Made by a program: the position numbers and the translations under genes | Notes under the pieces: generated by a model | The model's input: the letters and a program-made list of their open reading frames with translations, nothing else | The model's database searches: none | What the model was told of the DNA's origin: nothing | In this document: in pieces, positions 26,227-34,440 of the stretch | Numbering within the stretch: position 1 is the first letter of the stretch | Layout of the letters: the number at the start of each line of letters is the position of its first letter | DNA from: Pseudomonas linyingensis | GTDB taxonomy: Bacteria; Pseudomonadota; Gammaproteobacteria; Pseudomonadales; Pseudomonadaceae | Length of the DNA stretch: 64,000 nt | Reading direction: 5' to 3' | Assembly (NCBI RefSeq): GCF_900109175.1 | Contig: NZ_FNZE01000017.1 | Coordinates: 1 to 64,000, forward strand

Positions 26227-27654
26227 ATGATGGATCGGGATTACGACGTGATCGTGGTGGGTGGCGGCGGGGCGGGACTGGCCGCGGCGCTGATGGCCAG
26301 TGCGCAGGGGGCGTCCTGCATCATTGTCGAGGCTGACGGCAAGCTGGGCGGGGCCACGGCCCAGTCCGGCGGCGTGTTCTACGCCGCAGGGACCCAGGTG
26401 CAGCGCGCTGCGGGGATCATGGACGACACGCCCCAGGCGCTGTACGACTACCTGATGACCCTGAACCGCTGGAAGATGCGTCCCGATCTGGTCAGGTACT
26501 ACGCCGAGCATGCAGCCGAGGCCCTGGAGTGGCTGATGGAGCTGGGCACCGAGTTTCCCGAACAATGGCTGGTACGCTCGGGCGTGGATAGCGTGGCGCG
26601 TGGCCACTCCAGCCAGGGCGCGGGTTCCGGAATCGCCGACGCCCTGATCAATGCCGCCGGCGCCAAGGGCATCGAGACGGCCTATGGCAGTCGCGTCGAG
26701 GAGCTGCTGTTCGAAGATGGCCGCGTCGTGGGCATTCGCGCCGCCGGCGCCGAGTTGCGTGCGCCGACCGTGATCATCACCACCGGCGGATTCGGCAACA
26801 ATCCGCAGATGCTGCAGCGCCTGTATCCCTCAGCGGCGTGCCACGGCGACTGGACCTGGGCCGTGCACAAGGATGTGCCATTCGTGCTGGGCGATGGCAT
26901 CAACCTGGCAGAGAGCATCGGTGCTGCCGTGGTCGGCCATGACTGCGGGCTGCTGCTGCCCACCTCGGGCTTCAGCAAGTCCCTGGAGGCTTTCCTGCCG
27001 CCGTGGATCATCGCCGTCAACAAGGAAGGCTCGCGCTTCATGTCCGAGCTGTCGCCCTACAGCGTCTGCGGCTACCTGCTCAACGAGCAGACCGAGCGCC
27101 GCGCCTGGGCGATCTTCGACGAGCAGGCGCTGGTCCAGGCCAGCACCAATACCAAGTACCTCGACCCCTACAACGCCGGCATCAGCATCCCGACCTGGGA
27201 GGAGCCGACCCTGCGCGAGCAGGTGCGCAAGGGCAGGGTGAAGGTGGCCAACACCCTGCGCGAGCTGGCCGAGCAGGTCGGCATCGACGGCATCGCTCTG
27301 GAGCAGACGGCGGCGGTCTACAACCGGGACTGCGCCAATGGCTGCGATTCGCAGTTCTTCAAGCAGGCCCCGGCGTACTTCCCGGTGCAGCAGGCGCCGT
27401 TCTACGCCGTGGAAATCCGCTCCGCCATCATCGGCCTCACGGCTGCGGGTCTCGATATCGATAGCCAGGCGCGGGTGCTCGATGGGCACAAGCGGCCGAT
27501 TCCCGGACTGTACGCAGCAGGCGAGGTGCTGGGTTGCTTCCAGGGCGAGCGTTACGGCGGTGGCGGTCTGAGCATCGGCAATGCGGTGGTGTTCGGGCGC
27601 CTGGCCGGCATAGAGGCGGCTCGTGACGCGCTGGCCAACCCGGAGGGCGCGTAA
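26227..27654 (+). CDS. FAD-dependent dehydrogenase, fumarate-reductase/KstD-like family
   Basis: A 475-residue flavoprotein (FAD_binding_2). The N-terminus DVIVVGGGGAGLAAALMASA binds FAD; GGATAQSGGVFYAAG and the C-terminal GLYAAGEVLGCFQGERYGGGGLSIGNAVVFGRLAG complete the FAD site. The family includes fumarate, urocanate and tricarballylate oxidoreductases and 3-ketosteroid dehydrogenases. No signal peptide, so it is cytoplasmic, unlike the related protein at 34441. Start 26227 or the adjacent ATG 26230; leader AATAACAAGAATGACGAGG has an AAnAAnAA motif (26203-26210) and GAGG. Its divergence from an enone reductase suggests balanced desaturation and saturation of one ring (inference). Confidence 0.88.
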   Translation: MMDRDYDVIVVGGGGAGLAAALMASAQGASCIIVEADGKLGGATAQSGGVFYAAGTQVQRAAGIMDDTPQALYDYLMTLNRWKMRPDLVRYYAEHAAEALEWLMELGTEFPEQWLVRSGVDSVARGHSSQGAGSGIADALINAAGAKGIETAYGSRVEELLFEDGRVVGIRAAGAELRAPTVIITTGGFGNNPQMLQRLYPSAACHGDWTWAVHKDVPFVLGDGINLAESIGAAVVGHDCGLLLPTSGFSKSLEAFLPPWIIAVNKEGSRFMSELSPYSVCGYLLNEQTERRAWAIFDEQALVQASTNTKYLDPYNAGISIPTWEEPTLREQVRKGRVKVANTLRELAEQVGIDGIALEQTAAVYNRDCANGCDSQFFKQAPAYFPVQQAPFYAVEIRSAIIGLTAAGLDIDSQARVLDGHKRPIPGLYAAGEVLGCFQGERYGGGGLSIGNAVVFGRLAGIEAARDALANPEGA

Positions 27655-27656
27655 TC

Positions 27657-28439
27657 ATGAAGCGCTTGCAGGGCAAGGTCGTGCTGATCACCGGCGCGGC
27701 CCGCGGCATGGGGGAGACCACGGCTCGGCTGTTCAGCGCCGAGGGGGCCTTGGTGGTCATCGCGGACGTGCTGGATGCCGAGGGGCAGCGGCTGGCTGGC
27801 GAGTTGGGCGAGCAGGCGATGTTCTGCCACCTGGATGTCACACAGGAAGAGGACTGGTCGGCTGCCGTCAAGGCAACCCTGGCGCGCTGGGGGCGGATCG
27901 ATGGCCTGGTCAACAATGCCGGCATTGCCCACTCCCAGGCGCTGGTTGCGACCAGCAAGGCCGACTTCGAGCGGGTGCTGGGCGTCAACCTGACTGGACC
28001 GTTCTTGGGCATCAAGGCCGTGGCGCCGGTGATGGTGGAGCAGGGGCGGGGTTCGATCGTCAACATCTCCTCCATCGGCGGCATGACGGCGTGGAATTCG
28101 ATGGGCGCCTACTGCTCCAGCAAATGGGGCGTCCGCGGGCTGTCCCGGGTCGCGGCGATGGAGTTGGGCCACCAGGGCGTGCGCGTCAACTCGATCCATC
28201 CGGGGGGCGTCAACACCAGCATGGGCGGCATGTTCGACGAGGACACCGACGCCCTCGATCATGCCTATCGGCAGCAGCCGATCCAGCGCATCGGTCGACC
28301 GAACGAAATCGCCCAGGCTTCGTTGTTCCTGATCAGCGACGAGGCTTCCTACGTGTGCGGCACGGAGATGGTCGTCGATGGCGGCTCGCTGGCGGGTCGC
28401 TATTTCGAGGAGCTTCCCGGTGCGCCTGAGCCGGGCTAG
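27657..28439 (+). CDS. Short-chain dehydrogenase/reductase
   Basis: The 260-residue SDR begins 2 bp after the flavoprotein stop. Motifs: TGAARGMG (12-19), NNAG (86-89), S139, Y152 and K156; the D37 after the second strand (VIADVLD) fits NAD. It resembles 3-alpha/20-beta-hydroxysteroid dehydrogenase-type SDRs in general layout (AHSQALVATSKADFERVLGV), a broad group, so no substrate is assigned. Last gene of this short operon; a 224-bp gap with operator site 6 follows. Confidence 0.9.
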   Translation: MKRLQGKVVLITGAARGMGETTARLFSAEGALVVIADVLDAEGQRLAGELGEQAMFCHLDVTQEEDWSAAVKATLARWGRIDGLVNNAGIAHSQALVATSKADFERVLGVNLTGPFLGIKAVAPVMVEQGRGSIVNISSIGGMTAWNSMGAYCSSKWGVRGLSRVAAMELGHQGVRVNSIHPGGVNTSMGGMFDEDTDALDHAYRQQPIQRIGRPNEIAQASLFLISDEASYVCGTEMVVDGGSLAGRYFEELPGAPEPG

Positions 28440-28521
28440 GGGTCAGGCAGGGGGGCAGGAATGCCAATGAAGTAAGGCATGCGCTGCGGAGCAATGAATA
28501 TGGCAGTCAGGTGACAAATAA

Positions 28522-28541
28522 AAAACAATTTGACTTGTTTT
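28522..28541. promoter_or_regulatory. Operator site 6 (AAAAC-N10-GTTTT)
   Basis: AAAAC-AATTTGACTT-GTTTT with perfect arms, 122 bp before the first SnoaL-like gene. The leader after it contains a hairpin (28594-28621). Confidence 0.7.
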
Positions 28542-28593
28542 GTGTGCGGGTTTAGCTTTCAGAACAAGCTGGCTCAGGCGCTAGAAAACCAGC

Positions 28594-28621
28594 CAGGTTC
28601 GTGAGCCGTGCAACGAACCTG
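28594..28621 (+). repeat. Leader stem-loop before the first SnoaL-like gene
   Basis: CAGGTTCGT and ACGAACCTG form a perfect 9-bp stem with a 10-base loop. It precedes the AATAAAAA motif (28643-28650) and AGAGG ribosome site, and may affect leader stability or Hfq access. Confidence 0.45.
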
Positions 28622-28663
28622 CCAGAAAGACCTGATAAATCCAATAAAAAGGTTAGAGGCACA

Positions 28664-29197
28664 ATGAACGCAATTACCGAAATGACCGATCTGGGCCTCC
28701 TCGAGCAAGTCGAGGCAAAGCAGGCCCTGCAACAGCTCAACGCCAAGTTCTCCCGTGCCATGGACCGCATGGACCGCTGCCTGATGGTGTCCCTCTGGAC
28801 CGACGATGGCCAGATCGATTGGGGCGTGCACAAGGGATCCGCCAAGCCCTTCGTGATCGCGGCCACCACAGCCGACCCGAGCCTCGAGCGCAGCTTCCAT
28901 TCGGTATCCACCGAGTATTTCGAGGTCGACGGCGACACCGCGATTGGTGAGGTTTCGGTGATCATCGTCAGCATCGTGCTGGAAAACGGCAGCAAGATCG
29001 ATCGTCTGGTCGGTGGTCGCTACCTGGATCGTTATCGCAAGGAGGACGGCCAGTGGACGATCGCCCAGCGCACCTTCGTCCATGACTGGAACATGAACCT
29101 GCCGTCGAGCGCCAACCTCGAGGAGGGCATGTTCGCCAAGTTCCTCAAGGGTCGCCGCGACAAGCAGGATCCGTCCTACCAGCTGTTCGGGGAGTGA
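28664..29197 (+). CDS. SnoaL/LinA-like (NTF2-fold) protein 1
   Basis: The 177-residue NTF2-fold protein has D34 (AMDRMDRCLM) and H79 (RSFHSVSTEYFEVDGD), which match in position the Asp-His dyad of LinA and scytalone dehydratase, so a dehydratase or HX-lyase-like reaction is possible. The alternative is a role as Rieske beta subunit, which shares this fold; a Rieske alpha lies two genes downstream. The start at 28664 is chosen because AGAGG precedes it and the longer frame begins inside the leader hairpin. Confidence 0.82.
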   Translation: MNAITEMTDLGLLEQVEAKQALQQLNAKFSRAMDRMDRCLMVSLWTDDGQIDWGVHKGSAKPFVIAATTADPSLERSFHSVSTEYFEVDGDTAIGEVSVIIVSIVLENGSKIDRLVGGRYLDRYRKEDGQWTIAQRTFVHDWNMNLPSSANLEEGMFAKFLKGRRDKQDPSYQLFGE

Positions 29198-29200
29198 CCG

Positions 29201-29725
29201 ATGGACATTTCCCAGCGCATCCGCCGTGCGGCGGACTATCAGGCGATACTCGAGCAGATGGCGCGCTACATCCAGGCTGTCGACCGCTGTGATCTCGAAC
29301 TGCTGAAGTACACCTTCCATCACGACGGCGTGGTGAGTTTCGGCATCTTCGACGGCAACGCCCACGAGTTCTGCGATTTCGATATTCCGTTCATCAAGGA
29401 AAACCTGAGCATGGGGGCGCACCGTTTCAGCACCGCCACCATCGAATTCGAGAGCGATACGCGCGCCGTGGCCGAGTCGTACATGCTGGGCAACGCAGCA
29501 GCGCCGACGCCGGACGGCACCCTGCTCAACTTCCCGGACAACATCCGCTACCTGGACGTCTGGGAGAAGCGTGACGGCATCTGGCGCATGTATTCGCGCG
29601 GGCTGGTGGTGGACTGGAATGCCTTCTGGCCGTACAGCCAGCGCGAGGACGGTGCATTTGCCGAGTACCGCCGCGGTAGCCGCAGCACCCAGGACCCGGC
29701 TTACGCTCTTCGAGCCGCCCGCTGA
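29201..29725 (+). CDS. SnoaL/LinA-like (NTF2-fold) protein 2
   Basis: A 174-residue paralogue starting 3 bp after the previous stop. The dyad residues are D28 (AVDRCDLELL) and H74 (GAHRFSTATIEFESD). The C-terminal half has RYLDVWEKRDGIWRMYSR, the typical last strands of the SnoaL_4 family. Two adjacent copies could form a heteromer. It is followed by a perfect hairpin and the Rieske B gene. Confidence 0.82.
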   Translation: MDISQRIRRAADYQAILEQMARYIQAVDRCDLELLKYTFHHDGVVSFGIFDGNAHEFCDFDIPFIKENLSMGAHRFSTATIEFESDTRAVAESYMLGNAAAPTPDGTLLNFPDNIRYLDVWEKRDGIWRMYSRGLVVDWNAFWPYSQREDGAFAEYRRGSRSTQDPAYALRAAR

Positions 29726-29751
29726 TAGGTCGATTGCTAAAACAACAAGAA

Positions 29752-29776
29752 AAACCGCGCTGCAGCAGCGCGGTTT
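29752..29776 (+). repeat. Perfect intercistronic stem-loop before Rieske B
   Basis: AAACCGCGCTG and CAGCGCGGTTT form an 11-bp stem with a CAG loop. Directly upstream is AACAACAAGAA (29741-29751), a CA motif; directly downstream is the AAGGAG ribosome site of Rieske B. The spacing differs from the operator family, so it is probably an RNA element. Confidence 0.6.
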
Positions 29777-29793
29777 GCAAGGAGATCTCCATC

Positions 29794-31110
29794 ATGACTC
29801 AGTTGTCGCTTGTCGAGCGCACCAAGCAAGCTCTGGTTGACGAAAACTTCCTGCGTGGCGACCCCATCACCGGCGATCGCTACTACTCCAAGGAGTTCAT
29901 GGAGAAGGAGTGGGAGCACCTGTGGACCCGCACCTGGCATGTGGGTGGCACGGTCGCCCAGTTGCCGGAGCCGGGCTGCGTGATCACTGCCGAGATCCGC
30001 AGCGAGTCCATCATCATGGTGCGCGGCGACGACATGAGCATTCGCGCCTTCTACAACGTCTGCCAGCATCGCGGCAACCGCATGGTCCAGTGCGAAGAGA
30101 CCAAGGTGAAGCGCCTGGTCTGCAACTACCACAGCTGGTGCTATGGCCTGAGCGGCGACCTGCTGATCGCCAAGGATTCGGAGGACTTCCCCCAGGGCAG
30201 CCCGGTGGGCAAGGTCAACCTCAAGGAGCTGCGCTGCGAAACCTTCGGTGGCCTGGTGTGGTTCAACATGGACCCGAACGCCAAGAGCCTGCGCGACTCG
30301 CTAGGCATCGTCGCTGACCAGCTCGAAGCCTACGAGATGGACAAGATGGTGCGGGTCATGTACCTGACCGGCGAAGTGGAGTGCAACTGGAAGGTCATCC
30401 AGGACAACTTCAACGAGGCCTACCATGTGCAGAGCCTGCACAAGGAGCTGGGTACCTTCATCGACGATCACTATCAGAACACCGCCTTCGAGATCTTCCG
30501 CAACGGCCACAGCCGGATGCTGATGAAGGGTGCCCTGCCGGCCGGCAACGGCAAGTCGAAGAAGGTGCAGGCGCCGCTGGATGCCATGATGCGCGCCTGG
30601 GAACTGAATCCCGACGACTTCGAAGGTCGTGCCGGTGAGGTGCGCGTCGCGCTGCAGCAGCAGAAGCGCAAGCTGGGCGAGGCGCGCGGCTACAGCCAGT
30701 ACGCCAACCTCAACGACGACCAGCTGACCGACTACTACCACTACACCCTGTTCCCCAACATGTCGTTCACCATGGCCGCCGACTCTTACCAGATCCTGCG
30801 TCCGATGCCGCACCCGACCGATCCGGAGAAGTGCCTGTTCGACCACTGGTACTTCGTGCGTCCGGCCCATGGCGAAACCAAGGCCGCCACGCCGCTGGGC
30901 GAGTGGCCGATGGAAGCGGCCAAGCACGACGTCTTCAAGCACGGCGAAAAGTCCCTGGGCTGGGTCGCCGATCAGGACCTCAGTGTCGCGGTCGCCCAGC
31001 AGAAGGGTTTACATTCGCGCGGCTACAGCGACTCCTACCTAGCCAACCAGGAGTCCCGCGTGCGTCGTTACCATGAAGTGATCAACGACTACATCGCCGG
31101 CCGGATCTGA
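29794..31110 (+). CDS. Rieske oxygenase alpha subunit B
   Basis: A 438-residue Rieske oxygenase. [2Fe-2S] ligands are C90-x-H92 and C110-x2-H113; the catalytic iron is held by H211 and H216 (NEAYHVQSLH) after NWKVIQDNF, with Glu208 in place of the bridging Asp. The C-terminal part includes HYTLFPNMSFTMAADSYQIL, the usual hydrophobic pocket strands. ATG 29794 is supported by AAGGAG. It lies with two SnoaL-like genes before it and ABM, SDR, VOC and Rieske C genes after it, all in the operon of site 6. It belongs to a different subgroup from A and C. Confidence 0.93.
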   Translation: MTQLSLVERTKQALVDENFLRGDPITGDRYYSKEFMEKEWEHLWTRTWHVGGTVAQLPEPGCVITAEIRSESIIMVRGDDMSIRAFYNVCQHRGNRMVQCEETKVKRLVCNYHSWCYGLSGDLLIAKDSEDFPQGSPVGKVNLKELRCETFGGLVWFNMDPNAKSLRDSLGIVADQLEAYEMDKMVRVMYLTGEVECNWKVIQDNFNEAYHVQSLHKELGTFIDDHYQNTAFEIFRNGHSRMLMKGALPAGNGKSKKVQAPLDAMMRAWELNPDDFEGRAGEVRVALQQQKRKLGEARGYSQYANLNDDQLTDYYHYTLFPNMSFTMAADSYQILRPMPHPTDPEKCLFDHWYFVRPAHGETKAATPLGEWPMEAAKHDVFKHGEKSLGWVADQDLSVAVAQQKGLHSRGYSDSYLANQESRVRRYHEVINDYIAGRI

Positions 31111-31120
31111 TCCGGCCACG

Positions 31121-31147
31121 GGTGGCATCCAGCGTGCGGGTGCCACC
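31121..31147 (+). repeat. Intercistronic stem-loop after Rieske B
   Basis: GGTGGCATCC and GGGTGCCACC pair over 10 bp (one G-U) around a 7-base loop, 10 bp after the stop. No T-run follows. Confidence 0.45.
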
Positions 31148-31185
31148 TGTTCCCTTCAAATAACGATAAGAATGAAGGATTGCGC

Positions 31186-31512
31186 ATGGACACCATTGCG
31201 ATCAGTGCCCGCATGGAAGTCACCCCGCAGCGGGTCGATGACTACCTCGCTGCGGCGCAGGAGGTGATGACCCACACCCGCCGGGAGCCTGGCTGCCGCC
31301 ACTATGCCTTTGCCCAGGACATCCTGGCGCCCAACGTCATCTGGATCAGCGAGGAGTGGGACTCGGACGAGGCCCTGCAGCAACACTTCGCCACCCCGCA
31401 CATCAATACCTTTCTCAAGCGCGTCGCTGATATCGAGCTGCTCGACATGACGGTGCGCAAGTATTCGATATCCGCCATCGACAGCATTACCCCGCCGCCA
31501 ATCCGCGGCTGA
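31186..31512 (+). CDS. Antibiotic-biosynthesis-monooxygenase (ABM)-domain protein
   Basis: A 108-residue protein of the dimeric alpha/beta-barrel ABM family: ISARMEVTPQRVDDYLAAAQ, REPGCRHYAFAQD, WISEEWDSDEALQQHFATPH. ABM proteins include cofactor-free monooxygenases of quinol-type substrates and simple isomerase-like or unknown proteins. In this setting it may act on a phenol or quinol formed after ring hydroxylation (inference). ATG 31186 follows GAAGGAT; the leader ATAAGAATGAAGG is close to the AAnAAnAA motif. Confidence 0.8.
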   Translation: MDTIAISARMEVTPQRVDDYLAAAQEVMTHTRREPGCRHYAFAQDILAPNVIWISEEWDSDEALQQHFATPHINTFLKRVADIELLDMTVRKYSISAIDSITPPPIRG

Positions 31513-31579
31513 TCGCGACGACACTTCGTTCATTTCATCAAGCGCTCGGCGCAGGTGTCGCCGTGCCTGGAGGCAAGTC

Positions 31580-32323
31580 ATGGGACGTGTAGCAGGGAAG
31601 GTTGTGCTGATTACCGGCGCGGCATCGGGGCTGGGCGCCGCCGATGCCAGGCTGCTGGCGCAGGAGGGCGCCCGTGTGGTGCTCACCGACGTCAACGAGG
31701 AGCTGGGGCGCGAGGTCGCTTCGAGCATCCCCGGAGCGCTGTTCCTCACGCACGACGTGCGCGACGAGCTGCGCTGGAAGGAAGTGATCGCCGAGACCCT
31801 GGCGCATTTCGGTCGTCTCGATGTGCTGGTGAACAACGCCGGGGTGGTGATCTTCGGCGATGTTGAGAATATCAGCCTGGAACAGTACCGCTTCGTCAAC
31901 GCGGTGATGTCCGAGGGCACCTTCCTCGGTTGCAAGCATGCCATCCCGGCGATGCACGCCAGTGGCGGCGGCTCGATCATCAACATCTCCTCGATTGGCG
32001 CGATCAAGGGCATCGGCGAGGTTTTCTCCTATGCCGCCGCCAAGGGCGCCATCCTGTCGATGACGCGCAGCGTGGCCATCCACTGCCAAGACAAGGGCTA
32101 CAAGATCCGCTGCAACGCCATTCTCCCCGGCGGCCATGAGACGCCGATGACCGCTGCCGCGCTGCGCGATATCGACCCGGACAGCCATGCCCTGTCGCAG
32201 GTGAAGAAGGAGATGGGGCAGCCGGTCGATGTGGCCAACCTGGTGCTGTTCCTGGCCTCCGACGAGTCGCGCTACATCAACGGTACGCAGATGGTCATCG
32301 ACAACGCTGAAACCATCAAATAA
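31580..32323 (+). CDS. Short-chain dehydrogenase/reductase
   Basis: The 247-residue SDR has TGAASGLG (12-19), NNAG (85-88), S137/S138, Y151 and K155; D37 suggests NAD. Distinct features are VMSEGTFLGCKHAIPAMHAS and SIGAIKGIGEVFSYAAAKGA, the first shared with the SDR at 40259 (GAFLGCKHAIASM), so the two are probably relatives by duplication. RBS GGAGG at 31568-31572. Between the ABM and VOC genes. Confidence 0.9.
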   Translation: MGRVAGKVVLITGAASGLGAADARLLAQEGARVVLTDVNEELGREVASSIPGALFLTHDVRDELRWKEVIAETLAHFGRLDVLVNNAGVVIFGDVENISLEQYRFVNAVMSEGTFLGCKHAIPAMHASGGGSIINISSIGAIKGIGEVFSYAAAKGAILSMTRSVAIHCQDKGYKIRCNAILPGGHETPMTAAALRDIDPDSHALSQVKKEMGQPVDVANLVLFLASDESRYINGTQMVIDNAETIK

Positions 32324-32331
32324 GCAGAGCT

Positions 32332-32358
32332 CTGGAAGCCCGGCAGCTGGGCTTCCAG
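32332..32358 (+). repeat. Intercistronic stem-loop, SDR to VOC
   Basis: CTGGAAGCCC and GGGCTTCCAG form a perfect 10-bp stem with a 7-base loop, 8 bp after the SDR stop. Confidence 0.5.
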
Positions 32359-32386
32359 CACTCGCATTGCCAAGGGAGACACATCC

Positions 32387-32818
32387 ATGAGCCAAGCTTT
32401 TCACCACGTCGCCATCTCCACGCCCAACATGGAGCGAGCCGTGGCCTTCTACCGAGATCTGCTCGGTCTGGAGGAGATCAGCCGCACCAGCTGGCCGGCC
32501 GGCAGCCTGCAGATCAACCAGGTGCTCGGCCTGGAGGACTCCGCGGCGACCCAGGTCATGCTGCAGGGGCGCAACCTGTGCATCGAGCTGTTCCAGTTCA
32601 GCCTGCCCGAGACTCTGCCGGAGGAGGGCGAGCGCCCGGTGAATCGTCACGGCATCACCCATTTCTGCCTGGACGTGAAGGGTATCGATGAGCTGTACGA
32701 GCGCCTGCTGCAGGCGGGGGTTCGCTTCCATGCGCCGCCGCAGCACATGGGGACGGTGAAGGCGACCTATGCGCGCGACCCGGACGGCAATGTGTTCGAG
32801 TTGCAGGAAATTCTCTAG
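32387..32818 (+). CDS. VOC-family (glyoxalase/extradiol-type) protein
   Basis: A 143-residue single-unit vicinal-oxygen-chelate protein. Candidate metal ligands are His in FHHVAIST, His in NRHGITHFCLD and Glu in DPDGNVFELQEI, as in glyoxalase I and methylmalonyl-CoA epimerase. The size fits epimerase- or glyoxalase-like enzymes rather than two-domain extradiol dioxygenases. RBS AAGGGAG at 32371-32377. It precedes Rieske C by 71 bp. Confidence 0.85.
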   Translation: MSQAFHHVAISTPNMERAVAFYRDLLGLEEISRTSWPAGSLQINQVLGLEDSAATQVMLQGRNLCIELFQFSLPETLPEEGERPVNRHGITHFCLDVKGIDELYERLLQAGVRFHAPPQHMGTVKATYARDPDGNVFELQEIL

Positions 32819-32889
32819 CAACTGGATTGGTTGATGCAGTCGCATCTGAAAATTGCATACCCAAAACCTGTCAGCCAGGGACTGCAACT

Positions 32890-34110
32890 ATGTCCGAACA
32901 CGCCAGAACGACCCTGATCCGCACGGCCAGGGACATGCTCCACCGCTTGGACAGCCAGCAGATCGATCTGGCCCCAGACATTCTCAGCGTCGATGCCGAT
33001 ATCTATGTAAGCCCTGAACGCTTCGAGGCAGAGAAAAGACTGCTGTTTCGGCGCCTGCCATTGATGCTTGCCGCAAGTTGCGAGCTGGCCGAACCGAATA
33101 GTTACAAGGCCATGGAAATAGCCGGAGTGCCGGTCTTGCTGGTGCGCGGCGCGGATCGGCAGGTGCAGGCCTTTCTCAACAGCTGTACTCACCGCGGCAG
33201 CCAGTTGGCGGAAGGTTGCGGCAAGCGGGCACGGTTCACCTGTCCCTACCACGGCTGGACCTTTACCGCAGAAGGAAAGCTGCTCGCGGTGGCTTCAGCC
33301 AGATCCTACGGTGACGTGGACAAGGGCAGCCTGGGGCTGAAGAGGCTGCCTACCTGGGAAAGTGCCGGGCTGATCTGGGTGACCCTCGACCCGGGCTCCA
33401 CTCTGGATAAGCCCAGCTTCCTTGGCGGGGTGGACCAGCTATTGGAGGGGTTCCAGCTGGATCGCTGGCAGCTCTATGACCAGCGCGTCTTGCCCGGAGC
33501 GAACTGGAAGTTGGCCTTCGATGCCCACATGGACTTCTACCACCTGCCTATCCTGCACAAGAACACCTTTGGCCCCGATATCAGCAATCTGGCCCAATAT
33601 TACTTCCATGGCCCGCACCAGCGCCTGGGGCTGATGTCCAGCAATCCGGTTGAACAGGACGGCCTGCACAGCCTGAAAAACCTGCAGGAGCAGGAGTGGT
33701 CAACCGGGGCATTGCTGTTTGGCGAGTGGATTCTCTTCCCCAATGTCTCCCTGAACTGCTTCATTGCCGGCGAGCGGATCATGGTCATCTCCCAGGTGGT
33801 TCCCGGCGAAACGCCTGACTCCTCGCAGACCATCCAGACCTTCCTGACCGAGAGCGCGCCCACCGAGGCCAGCGAAGCGAAAGTGCGGGAGTTGGTCAGC
33901 TTCATCGGGCGCGTGGTTGGCGAGGAAGATCTGCCCATGTCGCGCCAGCAACAACGGGCGCTGTCTTCCGGGCTGATGCCCAAGGTGCAATTCGGCCGCA
34001 ACGAGCTTGGTCTGCAGCAGTATTACCATTGGCTGGAGCAGGTGTTGGCCGCGTCCAGCGATGACGATCTCAACCGCCTTTTCTCCCAACCGGCACCGGT
34101 AACACCCTGA
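32890..34110 (+). CDS. Rieske oxygenase alpha subunit C
   Basis: A 406-residue Rieske oxygenase with C99-x-H101 and C118-x2-H121 for the cluster and H218, H223 (MDFYHLPILH) for iron. It is the only one of the six with a classical bridging Asp (D215). Relationship with Rieske A is visible in FRRLPLMLAASCELAEPNSYKAME and in SARSYGDVDKGSLGLKRLP. The chosen start MSEHARTTLIRTARDML follows AGGGA; the longer frame begins in the gap. Codon use here is slightly less GC-rich than in its neighbours. Last gene of the site 6 operon. Confidence 0.92.
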   Translation: MSEHARTTLIRTARDMLHRLDSQQIDLAPDILSVDADIYVSPERFEAEKRLLFRRLPLMLAASCELAEPNSYKAMEIAGVPVLLVRGADRQVQAFLNSCTHRGSQLAEGCGKRARFTCPYHGWTFTAEGKLLAVASARSYGDVDKGSLGLKRLPTWESAGLIWVTLDPGSTLDKPSFLGGVDQLLEGFQLDRWQLYDQRVLPGANWKLAFDAHMDFYHLPILHKNTFGPDISNLAQYYFHGPHQRLGLMSSNPVEQDGLHSLKNLQEQEWSTGALLFGEWILFPNVSLNCFIAGERIMVISQVVPGETPDSSQTIQTFLTESAPTEASEAKVRELVSFIGRVVGEEDLPMSRQQQRALSSGLMPKVQFGRNELGLQQYYHWLEQVLAASSDDDLNRLFSQPAPVTP

Positions 34111-34336
34111 ACAAAGCAAGATCGCTGCTGGAGCAGTCGTGCGCCTGGTGCAAGTGGCCTGGCAGGCTCCATGGCTTGTCAGCTGTTATCGAGCGCGAGT
34201 GTCTTGGTTACGTCCTGGGGGCAGTCCGAGGGGGAGGCAAGGGCGCACGTCGACTCTCGAGAGGCTTGGAAATCGGCTCGAAATCGTGGCGCTGTGCGGG
34301 CTGAGCGATGACTTCGCGGGACTGCACAACTAGGGC

Positions 34337-34365
34337 TTGATCCAGATCAAGGCAGAGGCTATCTT
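34337..34365 (+). promoter_or_regulatory. Sigma-70-like promoter ahead of operator site 7
   Basis: -35 TTGATC (34337-34342), 17-bp spacer, -10 TATCTT (34360-34365); the operator arm starts 5 bp later. The rest of the 34111-34440 gap shows no gene: a 64-codon frame there lacks a ribosome site. Confidence 0.6.
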
Positions 34366-34370
34366 CAATA

Positions 34371-34390
34371 AAAACCATCGGGTCGGTTTT
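34371..34390. promoter_or_regulatory. Operator site 7 (AAAAC-N10-GTTTT)
   Basis: AAAAC-CATCGGGTCG-GTTTT, perfect arms, 50 bp before the Tat-exported flavoprotein. It would cover the transcription start of the promoter at 34337-34365. The leader then carries AACAACAAGAA (34418-34428), a CA motif, and GAGG. Confidence 0.75.
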
Positions 34391-34440
34391 TTCTGGTCCG
34401 AGAGAAGCTTCACACAGAACAACAAGAACGAGGCAAGTCG

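Noticed and set aside
29752-29776. AAAAC...GGTTT inverted repeat as a twelfth operator
   Set aside because: The spacing between the arms is far longer than 10 bases and the pairing is continuous, so it is an RNA-type stem-loop.
34139-34333. A 64-codon plus-strand frame before operator site 7
   Set aside because: No ribosome site, Arg/Trp-rich translation, and the promoter of site 7 lies at its end.
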